Assembly: GCA_903887655.1 (NCBI GenBank)
Contig: CAISQQ010000383.1
Location: 1 to 6,927 of the forward strand
DNA from: an uncultured Burkholderiales bacterium
Lineage (GTDB): Bacteria; Pseudomonadota; Gammaproteobacteria; Burkholderiales; Burkholderiaceae_C
Reading direction: 5' to 3'
Length of the DNA stretch: 6,927 bases
Shown in pieces: positions 1 to 6,162 of the stretch. The notes beneath the pieces are model-generated. The model was not told the origin of the DNA and searched no databases. It saw only the letters and a program-made list of their open reading frames with translations. How positions within the stretch are numbered: position 1 is the first letter of the stretch; the number at the start of each line of letters is the position of its first letter. The translations under genes were made by a program, and so were the position numbers.

Positions 1-581
1 CCTGTCACGAACATGTAGGAGCTGCCCTCGACCATGAAGATGAAGTCGGTCATGGCTGGTGAATAGACGGCGCCTCCTGCGCAAGGGCCCATGATGAGGC
101 TGATTTGTGGAATCACACCAGACGACAAAACATTGCGCTGAAACACCTCAGCGTAGCCCCCCAAAGACGCCACCCCCTCTTGGATTCGTGCCCCCCCGGA
201 GTCATTGATTCCGATCACCGGGGCCCCCACCTTCATGGCTTGGTCCATGATTTTGCAAATTTTCTCGGCATGCGCTTCAGACAAAGCGCCACCAAAAACG
301 GTGAAGTCTTGACTGAACACAAAGACCAATCTGCCATTGATCATGCCGTAGCCCGTGACGACACCAACGCCTGGAATTTTTTGCTCTTGCATGCCAAAGT
401 CACTCGAGCGGTGTTCGACAAACATATCCCACTCTTCAAAGCTGTCCGGATCAAGCAGCACTTCAATGCGCTCTCTGGCCGTCAACTTGCCCTTGGCGTG
501 TTGGGTGTCGATGCGCTTTTGTCCTCCCCCTAGGCGAGCTCGGGCTCTCTTGCTTTCGAGTTCTTGATTGATATCGAACAT
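1..581 (-). CDS. pccB: propionyl-CoA carboxylase beta chain (carboxyltransferase subunit), N-terminal part, truncated by window edge
   Basis: Cytoplasmic carboxyltransferase subunit that moves CO2 from carboxybiotin on the alpha chain to propionyl-CoA, giving methylmalonyl-CoA. The frame is open from ATG at 581 to the left edge, so 193 whole codons are visible of roughly 510 usual for the family. The protein starts MFDINQELESKRARARLGGG. It then shows the family's KGKLTARERIEVLLDPDSFEE (about 30-50), the QDFTVFGGALSEAHAEKI segment (91-108), and the acyl-CoA/oxyanion-hole region INDSGGARIQEG (125-136) and GPCAGGAVYSPAMTDF (165-180). The visible end, SSYMFVTG, matches the conserved MYITG-type stretch. 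Upstream there is only a weak Shine-Dalgarno (a GGGG about 11 nt away). It lies 52 nt downstream of the LON-domain gene and in the same direction as mcm and meaB, which supports propionyl-CoA rather than acetyl-CoA as substrate. A related methylcrotonyl- or acyl-CoA carboxylase beta chain is possible but less likely from this context. Confidence 0.93.
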   Translation of the reverse strand, partial: MFDINQELESKRARARLGGGQKRIDTQHAKGKLTARERIEVLLDPDSFEEWDMFVEHRSSDFGMQEQKIPGVGVVTGYGMINGRLVFVFSQDFTVFGGALSEAHAEKICKIMDQAMKVGAPVIGINDSGGARIQEGVASLGGYAEVFQRNVLSSGVIPQISLIMGPCAGGAVYSPAMTDFIFMVEGSSYMFVT

Positions 582-633
582 GATTGGACTACCCCGTTAA
601 AAAAAACTTAACCCCCCGCCGACACCCCAAGCC

Positions 634-1308
634 TCACGGGAAATCGACAGAAATTTTCAAACCTTCCAAGATCTCAGACACCAAGTCCAGCCTCAACCGC
701 GGATGGGTCTGACCCAAGAGCGTTTGCTTTTGCGCCGACTCCAGTGGCAGCATCTCACTCCAACGGTTGGAGACCCACGAGCAGTCCCCCAGCAAGTAGG
801 GCTTGGCAAACGGCATGTCTTGCTCGAGCACCCCGTGCTCTTGCAAGGAGCGAATCAAGGCGCCCAACTTGTTGGCACTGGGCTCTAACTCCGCGGGCAC
901 GTCCACCTCAGCGTCGGGCGCGAGCAGGGTCACTTGCGCCATCCAAAGACCATTTTTTTGTCGCTCAGCCGCGTCGATGTGAAAGCGCTCTCCACCCTTG
1001 ACTCGAATCAAAAACAAGGCCGGATTGAATTCTTCAAAGGCTTCGATGTGAGCCATCACTCCCATTTTGTGAAGCACCTCGCCTTGCTCGGGCACAACCG
1101 TTTCGGAGCCACTTTGCAAGGCCACCATGCCAAACGGCTCACCGCTTTGGAAGGCATGACGGGTCATGGTCAAGTAACGCGGCTCAAAAATTTTCAGTGG
1201 CATCAGCCCGCCAGGAAACAGGGTGCTTCCCAAAGGAAAAAGTGGGATCATGGTCGTTGTCGGGTGTGGGTCTAGGAGGGAGTGGCTTTCAGCAGTGGAC
1301 GGGTCCAT
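634..1308 (-). CDS. LON substrate-binding (N-terminal) domain protein, no protease domain
   Basis: A 224-residue cytoplasmic protein made of a lone LON N-terminal domain (PF02190-like). It has neither the AAA+ ATPase nor the Ser-Lys protease part of Lon. The diagnostic start is IPLFPLGSTLFPGG followed by LKIFEPRYLTM (21-48). Later come the C-terminal helical DCSWVSNRWSEMLPL (175-189) and a closing PRLRLDLV (203-210), all typical of stand-alone LON-domain proteins of about 200 residues. The molecular role of this family is poorly defined; a protein-binding or adaptor role is only inferred. Start choice: ATG at 1308 has a GAGGG four nucleotides upstream. An in-frame ATG at 1251 would give 205 residues beginning just before the conserved IPLFPLG, but it lacks a clear ribosome site. 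The extra 19 residues of the longer form look unconserved. The gene sits 43 nt after meaB and 52 nt before pccB, so it is probably co-transcribed with the propionate genes. Confidence 0.85.
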   Translation of the reverse strand: MDPSTAESHSLLDPHPTTTMIPLFPLGSTLFPGGLMPLKIFEPRYLTMTRHAFQSGEPFGMVALQSGSETVVPEQGEVLHKMGVMAHIEAFEEFNPALFLIRVKGGERFHIDAAERQKNGLWMAQVTLLAPDAEVDVPAELEPSANKLGALIRSLQEHGVLEQDMPFAKPYLLGDCSWVSNRWSEMLPLESAQKQTLLGQTHPRLRLDLVSEILEGLKISVDFP

Positions 1309-1320
1309 GGAACCCTCGGG
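1309..1320 (-). promoter_or_regulatory. probable ribosome binding site of the LON-domain gene
   Basis: CCCGAGGG on the minus strand, with GAGGG ending four nucleotides before ATG 1308. The spacing is tight, but this is better than anything seen before the alternative ATG at 1251, so it favours the 224-residue form. Confidence 0.45.
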
Positions 1321-1351
1321 CCTATCTTACCCAATTGTGCAAGGGGCCCCA

Positions 1352-2554
1352 TCACGCGCTCGACCTCGAGGGGCTTGAGGGGCTCGAGGGGCTCGCGCCC
1401 GCTTGGGGGCCACGGTACAGGCCGATGAGTCGCCGCGCGGCCGTTGACGGCGCCAAGGCTGCGTGCTGCACCTGCCTGAGCAACTCGGGCAGCGCATCTT
1501 TCACGGCCGGGCTGTCCAAAAAACTGCTCTTCAAACCCGAATAAACCCGCTCCCACAGCCATGCGAGCGCCTGCGCTTGGCGCTTGGGCGCCCAGCGGCC
1601 TTGGTCTTTCATCCAAACGCGGTGCGCAAAAAGCCCCTCCATCAAGCCCTCCACACCCAGGCCCTTCAAGGCACTGATTTGATGCACCCGCGCTTCAACC
1701 GAATAGGGCACAGCTCCGGGATCGAGCACAGCCCCATGGGCCGACTTGGGGTCGGGCTCACCCGGCGCGATCGCCATGGACTGCAGGGCAGCATCGTCTG
1801 GCATGGCGCTCACGCCAGCGTGAACCCATTTGGAGCCCTCCATCAGCCTCAAGGTGCTCACCATCGAGGCCTGAGCACGGGTGGCCGCATCGGGGTCCAA
1901 ATCGCATTTGTTGATCGCCACAAAGTCGGCAAACTCCATGACGCCTTTTTTCATCGCCTGCAAATCGTCGCCCGCGTTGGGTTGCTGCAAGAGCAAAAAA
2001 ACATCGGTCATGTTCGCCACCGCCACTTCACTTTGTCCCACACCAACGGTTTCCACCACAATCACATCGTAGCCGCTGTACTCACACACCATCATGCACT
2101 CGCGGGTTTTTTCACACACGCCGCCCAAATTGCCCGCCGAAGGGCTCGGGCGCACAAAGGCCTGGGGGTGCACCGAGAGTTGCTCCATGCGCGTTTTGTC
2201 CCCCATGATGGAGCCGCCCGAGAGCGAAGACGAGGGATCGACGGCCAGCACCGCCACACGGTGGCCGCGCCCAATCAAGGCGAGCCCCAAGGACTCAATG
2301 AAGGTGCTCTTGCCCACACCCGGTGAGCCACTCACGCCGATGCGCAAGGTGTCAACAAACGGCTCAGGCTCGCTTGGGGCCGACTCGCTGGCCAACGCGC
2401 TGGCTTGGCCTTGCAAACTCTGCAGCAATGCATCGGCCTCCAAGCGGTGCTCAGCCCGTGTGGACTCGAGCAAGGTGATGGCCTTGGCCATCGAGCGGCG
2501 CTGCACAATCGGGTCTAGAGACCGCAGCCCTTGGGTGAGCTCAAGTGCATTCAA
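1352..2554 (-). CDS. meaB: MeaB-type GTPase, methylmalonyl-CoA mutase chaperone (ArgK/MMAA family)
   Basis: SIMIBI-class GTPase that protects methylmalonyl-CoA mutase from inactivation and gates adenosylcobalamin loading, acting in a complex with the mutase in the cytoplasm. Of the 400 residues, the P-loop is GSPGVGKST (76-84). It is followed by VDPSSSLSGGS (105-115), GDKTRM (118-123), RPSPSAGNLGGV (135-146), the Walker B/switch VVETVGVGQSE (166-176) and the guanine-specificity motif NKCD (215-218, where NKAD is more usual). The mutase gene immediately upstream makes the MeaB role much firmer than the old 'LAO/AO transport ATPase' label. The start is TTG at 2554, overlapping the mutase TGA as TTGA, with AAAAAGG seven nucleotides before it. 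At 400 residues it is longer than the roughly 330 of characterised MeaB. The extra length appears as a low-complexity insert around 252-283 and a Ser/Pro tail (387-400) coded by a 9-bp tandem repeat. Confidence 0.95.
   Translation of the reverse strand: MNALELTQGLRSLDPIVQRRSMAKAITLLESTRAEHRLEADALLQSLQGQASALASESAPSEPEPFVDTLRIGVSGSPGVGKSTFIESLGLALIGRGHRVAVLAVDPSSSLSGGSIMGDKTRMEQLSVHPQAFVRPSPSAGNLGGVCEKTRECMMVCEYSGYDVIVVETVGVGQSEVAVANMTDVFLLLQQPNAGDDLQAMKKGVMEFADFVAINKCDLDPDAATRAQASMVSTLRLMEGSKWVHAGVSAMPDDAALQSMAIAPGEPDPKSAHGAVLDPGAVPYSVEARVHQISALKGLGVEGLMEGLFAHRVWMKDQGRWAPKRQAQALAWLWERVYSGLKSSFLDSPAVKDALPELLRQVQHAALAPSTAARRLIGLYRGPQAGASPSSPSSPSRSSA
1365..1395 (+). repeat. 9-bp tandem repeat, about 3.4 copies, at the 3' end of meaB
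   Basis: The plus strand reads CTCGAGGGG, CTTGAGGGG, CTCGAGGGG, then CTCG. Because the unit is nine bases, a change in copy number would keep the meaB frame. Read on the minus strand it encodes the repeated Ser-Pro-Ser part of the MeaB C-terminal tail, just before the stop at 1352. Confidence 0.85.
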
Positions 2555-4710
2555 AGAAAAGCCTTTTTGATGTGCTCGAGCACATCTTTGGCACTGGCAG
2601 GAATGGGGGTGCCCGGCCCATAAATGCCTTGAACGCCCGCCTCATAAAGGGCGGCGTAGTCTTGCTTGGGGATGACGCCGCCCACAAAGACAATGATGTC
2701 TTCACCGCCTTGGCGCTTGAGCTCGGCAATGATGTCGGGCACCAAGGTCTGGTGACCCGCCGCCAGCGTTGACACGCCCACCGCGTGCACATCGTTTTCA
2801 ATGGCTTGGCGAGCACACTCCTCTGGGGTTTGAAACAAGGGGCCTATGTCCACATCAAAGCCCAGATCGGCATAAGCACTGGAGACCACTTTGGCGCCGC
2901 GGTCGTGCCCGTCTTGACCGAGTTTGGCAATGAGCACCCGAGGTCTGCGGCCCGCTTCTTGGGCAAAGTCGGCAATCTCTTGCTGCAACTGCGCCCAGCC
3001 TTGGGCGCTGTCGTAGGCCTTGGCATAGACACCACTGACTTTGTGGGTATCGGCGCGGTGTCTGCCATAGACCGATTCCAAGGCGTCCGAGATCTCGCCC
3101 ACCGTTGCCCGCGCTTGGGTGGCCACCACGCTCAGCGCCAATAAGTTTCCCTCGCCCGAGTGCGCCGCCTCCTTCAAGGCCTGGAGTGCCTGCTCCACTT
3201 GCAGGGGATCGCGGTGAGCGCGGATCTGCTTGAGCCGCTCAATTTGCTCCAGGCGCACGCGCACATTGTCCACGTTCAAGGTCGGCACTTGCTCATCTTC
3301 TTGCTCAAGGCGGTATTTGTTGACACCCACAATCACATCGAGTCCTGAGTCGATGCGGGCTTGTTTTTGGGCCGCTTGGGCCTCAATTTTGAGTTTGGCC
3401 CAGCCCGAATCAACTGCACGGGTCATGCCGCCTTGTTGTTGCACCTCCTCAATCATCTCCCACGCCTTGTCGGCCATGTCTTGGGTGAGTTTTTCCATCA
3501 TGAAACTGCCCGCCCACGGATCGACCACGCTCGTGATGTGGGTCTCTTCTTGCAAAATCAATTGCGTGTTGCGGGCAATGCGCGAGCTAAAAGCCGTGGG
3601 CAGCGCAATGGCCTCGTCAAAACTGTTGGTGTGCAAGGACTGTGTTCCACCAAAGACCGCCGCCATGGCTTCAATCGTGGTGCGCACCACGTTGTTGAAT
3701 GGGTCTTGTTCGGTGAGGGACCAGCCAGACGTCTGCGAGTGGGTTCTGAGCATCAAACTTTTGGGGGACTTGGCACCAAAGTCCTTCATGATGCGGCACC
3801 ACAGCAGCCTGGCGGCCCGCATCTTGGCGATCTCCAAATAGAAGTTCATCCCCACGCCCCAAAAGAAGGACAAACGACCGGCAAAGTCGTCAATATCGAG
3901 TCCTTTGGAGAGGGCCACCTTCACATACTCCATGCCATCGGCCAGGGTGAACGCCAACTCCAAAGCTTGACTCGCACCCGCTTCTTGGATGTGGTAGCCC
4001 GAGATGGAGATGGAGTTGAACTTGGGCATGTGCTGCGCGGTGTACTCAATGATGTCACCCACAATCCGCATCGAGGGCTCGGGCGGGTAGATGTAGGTGT
4101 TGCGCACCATGAATTCTTTGAGGATGTCGTTTTGAATGGTGCCCGAGAGCAAGTGCGCCGAGACACCCGACTCTTGTGCGGCCACGATGTAGCCCGCGAG
4201 CACTGGCAAGACCGCCCCATTCATGGTCATCGACACCGACACCCGACCCAAGTCGATGCCATCAAAGAGAATTTTCATGTCTTCGACCGAATCGATGGCA
4301 ACGCCGGCCTTGCCGACATCGGCTGCTACGCGGGGATGGTCGCTGTCGTAGCCACGGTGGGTGGCCAGGTCAAAGGCGACCGACACCCCTTGTGCCCCCG
4401 CCTTGAGGGCCTGGCGGTAAAAGGCGTTGGACTCCTGGGCGGTTGAAAACCCCGCGTATTGACGAATGGTCCATGGCCGCACGGCGTACATGGTGGCCTG
4501 GGGTCCGCGCACATAAGGCTCAAACCCAGGCAGCGTGTTGGCATGGGGCAAATCCTTCACGTCCTCCTGGGTATAGAGGGGTTTGACCACCATGCCCTCG
4601 GGGGTCACCCAGTTGAGCTGTTGAACATCGCCCCCAGGGGCGGATTTTTGCGCAGCCTGTTGCCATTGGTCCAGGGGTGTTTGACTCGCCAAGGGGGTAT
4701 TTGAATTCAT
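2551..4710 (-). CDS. mcm (scpA): methylmalonyl-CoA mutase, single-chain, adenosylcobalamin-dependent
   Basis: Interconverts (R)-methylmalonyl-CoA and succinyl-CoA by a radical mechanism. It is the last step of propionyl-CoA oxidation and can run in reverse to supply propionyl-CoA. The 719 residues match the usual size of the fused form (about 710-750). An N-terminal TIM barrel (roughly 40-560) carries TIRQYAGFSTAQESN (81-95), with Tyr85 and Arg83 at the positions of Tyr89 and Arg87 in the Propionibacterium shermanii enzyme. Gln193, Arg203 and His240 (SGYHIQEAGA) match its Gln197, Arg207 and His244, by a constant offset of four. The C-terminal B12 domain (about 590-719) has KLGQDGHDRGAK (596-607). 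This is the DxHxxG motif with His602 as lower cobalt ligand, plus Lys596 and Asp600. It also has GVSTLAAGH (645-653) and FVGGVIP (675-681). The retained substrate residues favour methylmalonyl-CoA over isobutyryl-CoA mutase. No strong Shine-Dalgarno precedes ATG 4710. It is the first gene of the mcm-meaB-lon-pccB group. Confidence 0.97.
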   Translation of the reverse strand: MNSNTPLASQTPLDQWQQAAQKSAPGGDVQQLNWVTPEGMVVKPLYTQEDVKDLPHANTLPGFEPYVRGPQATMYAVRPWTIRQYAGFSTAQESNAFYRQALKAGAQGVSVAFDLATHRGYDSDHPRVAADVGKAGVAIDSVEDMKILFDGIDLGRVSVSMTMNGAVLPVLAGYIVAAQESGVSAHLLSGTIQNDILKEFMVRNTYIYPPEPSMRIVGDIIEYTAQHMPKFNSISISGYHIQEAGASQALELAFTLADGMEYVKVALSKGLDIDDFAGRLSFFWGVGMNFYLEIAKMRAARLLWCRIMKDFGAKSPKSLMLRTHSQTSGWSLTEQDPFNNVVRTTIEAMAAVFGGTQSLHTNSFDEAIALPTAFSSRIARNTQLILQEETHITSVVDPWAGSFMMEKLTQDMADKAWEMIEEVQQQGGMTRAVDSGWAKLKIEAQAAQKQARIDSGLDVIVGVNKYRLEQEDEQVPTLNVDNVRVRLEQIERLKQIRAHRDPLQVEQALQALKEAAHSGEGNLLALSVVATQARATVGEISDALESVYGRHRADTHKVSGVYAKAYDSAQGWAQLQQEIADFAQEAGRRPRVLIAKLGQDGHDRGAKVVSSAYADLGFDVDIGPLFQTPEECARQAIENDVHAVGVSTLAAGHQTLVPDIIAELKRQGGEDIIVFVGGVIPKQDYAALYEAGVQGIYGPGTPIPASAKDVLEHIKKAFL
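2555..2568 (-). promoter_or_regulatory. ribosome binding site deciding the TTG start of meaB
   Basis: On the minus strand AAAAAGG (2568-2562) lies inside the last codons of the mutase gene, seven nucleotides before TTG at 2554. That is near-ideal spacing. The TTG overlaps the mutase stop TGA (TTGA, 2554-2551), an arrangement typical of translational coupling, so MeaB output would follow that of the mutase. An ATG two nucleotides further on (2550) is in another frame and meets TAG after 11 codons. Confidence 0.7.
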
Positions 4711-4867
4711 AAGTTTTAAGCCACTGAAATGGACAACATTTTGAAATAAAAGAGCACTGGACGAACTATTCTAATGAAGCTCGCCTTGCGCGAGATCAAA
4801 AGAAACCCTTTGACGATGCCACTTTGAAATCTCGAGCGCCAAGCATCGGCCCGCGCTGCGGGCGCCA
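4711..4867 (-). promoter_or_regulatory. intergenic region upstream of mcm, probable promoter/operator region
   Basis: 157 bp between the dusA stop and the mutase ATG, visibly A+T-richer than the flanking genes over 4711-4830. On the minus strand TAGAAT (4773-4768) is a five-of-six match to a sigma-70 -10 box. The only reasonable -35, TTGATC (4799-4794), is 20 bp away, which is longer than optimal. Repeats of an ATTTCA-type element and a small CTCGC/GCGAG stem-loop also lie here. No cobalamin riboswitch B12 box was recognised. Placing the operon promoter here is inference from gap size and composition. Confidence 0.35.
4849..4863 (-). terminator. GC-rich hairpin right after dusA stop (weak terminator candidate)
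   Basis: Perfect 6-bp stem GCCCGC/GCGGGC with a three-base loop, four nucleotides past the dusA TGA. No T-run follows on the minus strand, so it is not a canonical intrinsic terminator. It may only stabilise the 3' end or pause polymerase. Confidence 0.3.
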
Positions 4868-6037
4868 TCAGCCTGCGAATGCTTCCCGCTCGGGGTCGCT
4901 GGGCGCAGGCTCAGAGGCCTCTAGCCGCGCTTGGGTGGCCAGTTCCCAGCGCGCCATCACGCTCAAGTGCTTGAGACTGGGGTCACTCCAGACGTGGCGC
5001 CAACGCCGCGCTCCCGCTTGGCCATGCCACAGCCCCAGCATGTGCCGAGACATGTGGGTGTAAGGCCCCGGCGTTTGAGCCCCGAGTGCAGGGTCGCTCG
5101 ATGGCGTCTCGATCAAGCGCTGCATGTAACGCACATAGGCCAACTCCAGCGCTTCGCGAGAGAGGGGTTCGGGAGCCGCCCAAACCTTCGAGGCCGCATC
5201 GCTATGGACATGGGTCGGGTCGTCTTGACTCGCCAGGGGATTTGCGCCCTCCTTCTCGTCAACCGACTCACCATGGAGCTGGATCAACCGATCCCATTGC
5301 CTCATCATATAGGGGGTGTGGTAGGCTGCACGCCCCACCATGACGCCGTCAATGGCGCTCAAGCGGCTCGGTGTTGAGCCCAGGATCTCTTGAATCGCCC
5401 CGTTGTCGCTCACGCCGCCGTTCAAGATGAATTGCAGATGGGGAAAATCCGCTTTGAGTTGACTCACCACCTCATAGCGCAGTGGAGGTATCTCTCGGTT
5501 TTCTTTGGGCGAGAGGCCTTGCAGCCATGCCGATCGGGCGTGCACGATAAAGACCTCACAGCCCGCCAGGCTCACCTGTCCGACAAAATCTCGCACGAAG
5601 TCATAGCTCTCCAGATCATCCACACCAATGCGGTGCTTGACCGTGACAGGGATGCCCACCGCGTCTTTCATCGCCTTCACGCCATCGGCCACCGTTTGCG
5701 GCTCGCGCATCAAACACGCGCCAAAGGCGCCGCGCTGCACGCGCTCAGAAGGACAGCCGCAGTTGAGATTGATTTCATCGTAGCCCCACTGCTCACCGAG
5801 CTTGGCGCAATGCGCCAAGTCCGCTGGCTCAGAGCCCCCGAGCTGCAAGGCCACGGGATGCTCATCGTCGTGGTAGGCCAAATGGCGTGAAATGTCCCCG
5901 TGAATCAACGCACCCGTGGTGACCATCTCCGTGTAGAGCAAGGTGTCACGGGTGATCAGCCGGTGAAAAAACCGGCAATGCCGATCGCTCCAATCCATCA
6001 TGGGCGCGACGCTGAGTGTGCGGCTCAAGGGCTTCAA
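4868..6037 (-). CDS. dusA: tRNA-dihydrouridine synthase A (FMN/NADPH-dependent)
   Basis: Reduces uridines in the tRNA D-loop (U20/U20a for DusA) to dihydrouridine, using FMN and NADPH. The N-terminal TIM barrel shows the FMN-binding SVAPMMDWSDRHCRFFHR (9-26), in which APM-DW-DRHCR is the DusA signature. It also shows VALQLGGSEP (62-71) and EINLNCGCPSERVQRGAFG (88-106) with the expected catalytic cysteine at 95, then VKHRIGVDD (133-141), VHARSAWLQGLSPKENREIP (165-184), NGGVSD (206-211) and DGVMVGRAAYHTPY (230-243). The C-terminal helical tRNA-binding domain keeps SRHMLGLWHGQAGARRWR (330-347). The start is TTG at 6037, with AGAGGG five nucleotides upstream. An in-frame TAG at 6049-6047 rules out an earlier start, and the first ATG (codon 13) would cut the conserved APMMDW. 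At 389 residues it exceeds the usual 330-345, with apparent linker insertions at about 256-290 and 312-324. It is a housekeeping gene with no evident tie to its neighbours. Confidence 0.95.
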   Translation of the reverse strand: MKPLSRTLSVAPMMDWSDRHCRFFHRLITRDTLLYTEMVTTGALIHGDISRHLAYHDDEHPVALQLGGSEPADLAHCAKLGEQWGYDEINLNCGCPSERVQRGAFGACLMREPQTVADGVKAMKDAVGIPVTVKHRIGVDDLESYDFVRDFVGQVSLAGCEVFIVHARSAWLQGLSPKENREIPPLRYEVVSQLKADFPHLQFILNGGVSDNGAIQEILGSTPSRLSAIDGVMVGRAAYHTPYMMRQWDRLIQLHGESVDEKEGANPLASQDDPTHVHSDAASKVWAAPEPLSREALELAYVRYMQRLIETPSSDPALGAQTPGPYTHMSRHMLGLWHGQAGARRWRHVWSDPSLKHLSVMARWELATQARLEASEPAPSDPEREAFAG

Positions 6038-6049
6038 CGAATCCCTCTA
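6038..6049 (-). promoter_or_regulatory. ribosome binding site and upstream in-frame stop fixing the TTG start of dusA
   Basis: AGAGGG (6048-6043, minus strand) precedes TTG 6037 by five nucleotides. The triplet TAG at 6049-6047 is in the dusA frame, so no upstream start is possible. Together these support the rare TTG start. Confidence 0.65.
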
Positions 6050-6095
6050 TGCGTGTCGAGTGCGCGCACCATGGCCATCAAGCCCGAAAATGACG

Positions 6096-6114
6096 AAAGG
6101 GATGCAGCCCCTTT
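6096..6114 (-). terminator. hairpin between phaB and dusA (weak terminator candidate)
   Basis: Inverted repeat AAAGGG/CCCTTT with a seven-base loop in the 125-bp gap. On the minus strand it is followed by CGTCATTTTC, with only a short T stretch. The stem is short and partly A-T, so termination here is doubtful. No other feature was seen in this gap. Confidence 0.25.
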
Positions 6115-6162
6115 TGAGCACTGCACCCCAACAGCCAAGCACAACAGCACCGAGCTCATGCA

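Noticed and set aside
105..533. 142-codon plus-strand open frame at the left end
   Set aside because: The minus strand here encodes unmistakable carboxyltransferase sequence (pccB), which runs off the window edge.
634..1308. Lon protease
   Set aside because: Only the N-terminal substrate-binding domain is present. There is no Walker motif or Ser-Lys protease segment, and the length is about 224 residues.
1272..1616. Minus-strand open frame of 114 codons bridging the meaB end and the LON gene
   Set aside because: It overlaps the meaB 3' end in another frame. Composition is Ala/Arg/Pro-rich with no motif, and the meaB frame is clearly the real one.
1463..2326. 287-codon open frame on the plus strand opposite meaB
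   Set aside because: It lies wholly antisense to a gene with clear GTPase motifs. The translation is His/Arg-rich with no recognisable domain, as expected from antisense reading of G+C-rich codons.
3361..4446. 361-codon open frame on the plus strand opposite the mutase gene
   Set aside because: It is antisense to well-conserved mutase catalytic sequence. Its composition is His/Gly/Arg-rich and no family is recognised, so it is a codon-bias shadow.
4711..4867. Cobalamin riboswitch upstream of the B12-dependent mutase
   Set aside because: The gap is short for one, and I could not see a B12 box or the expected multi-stem layout.
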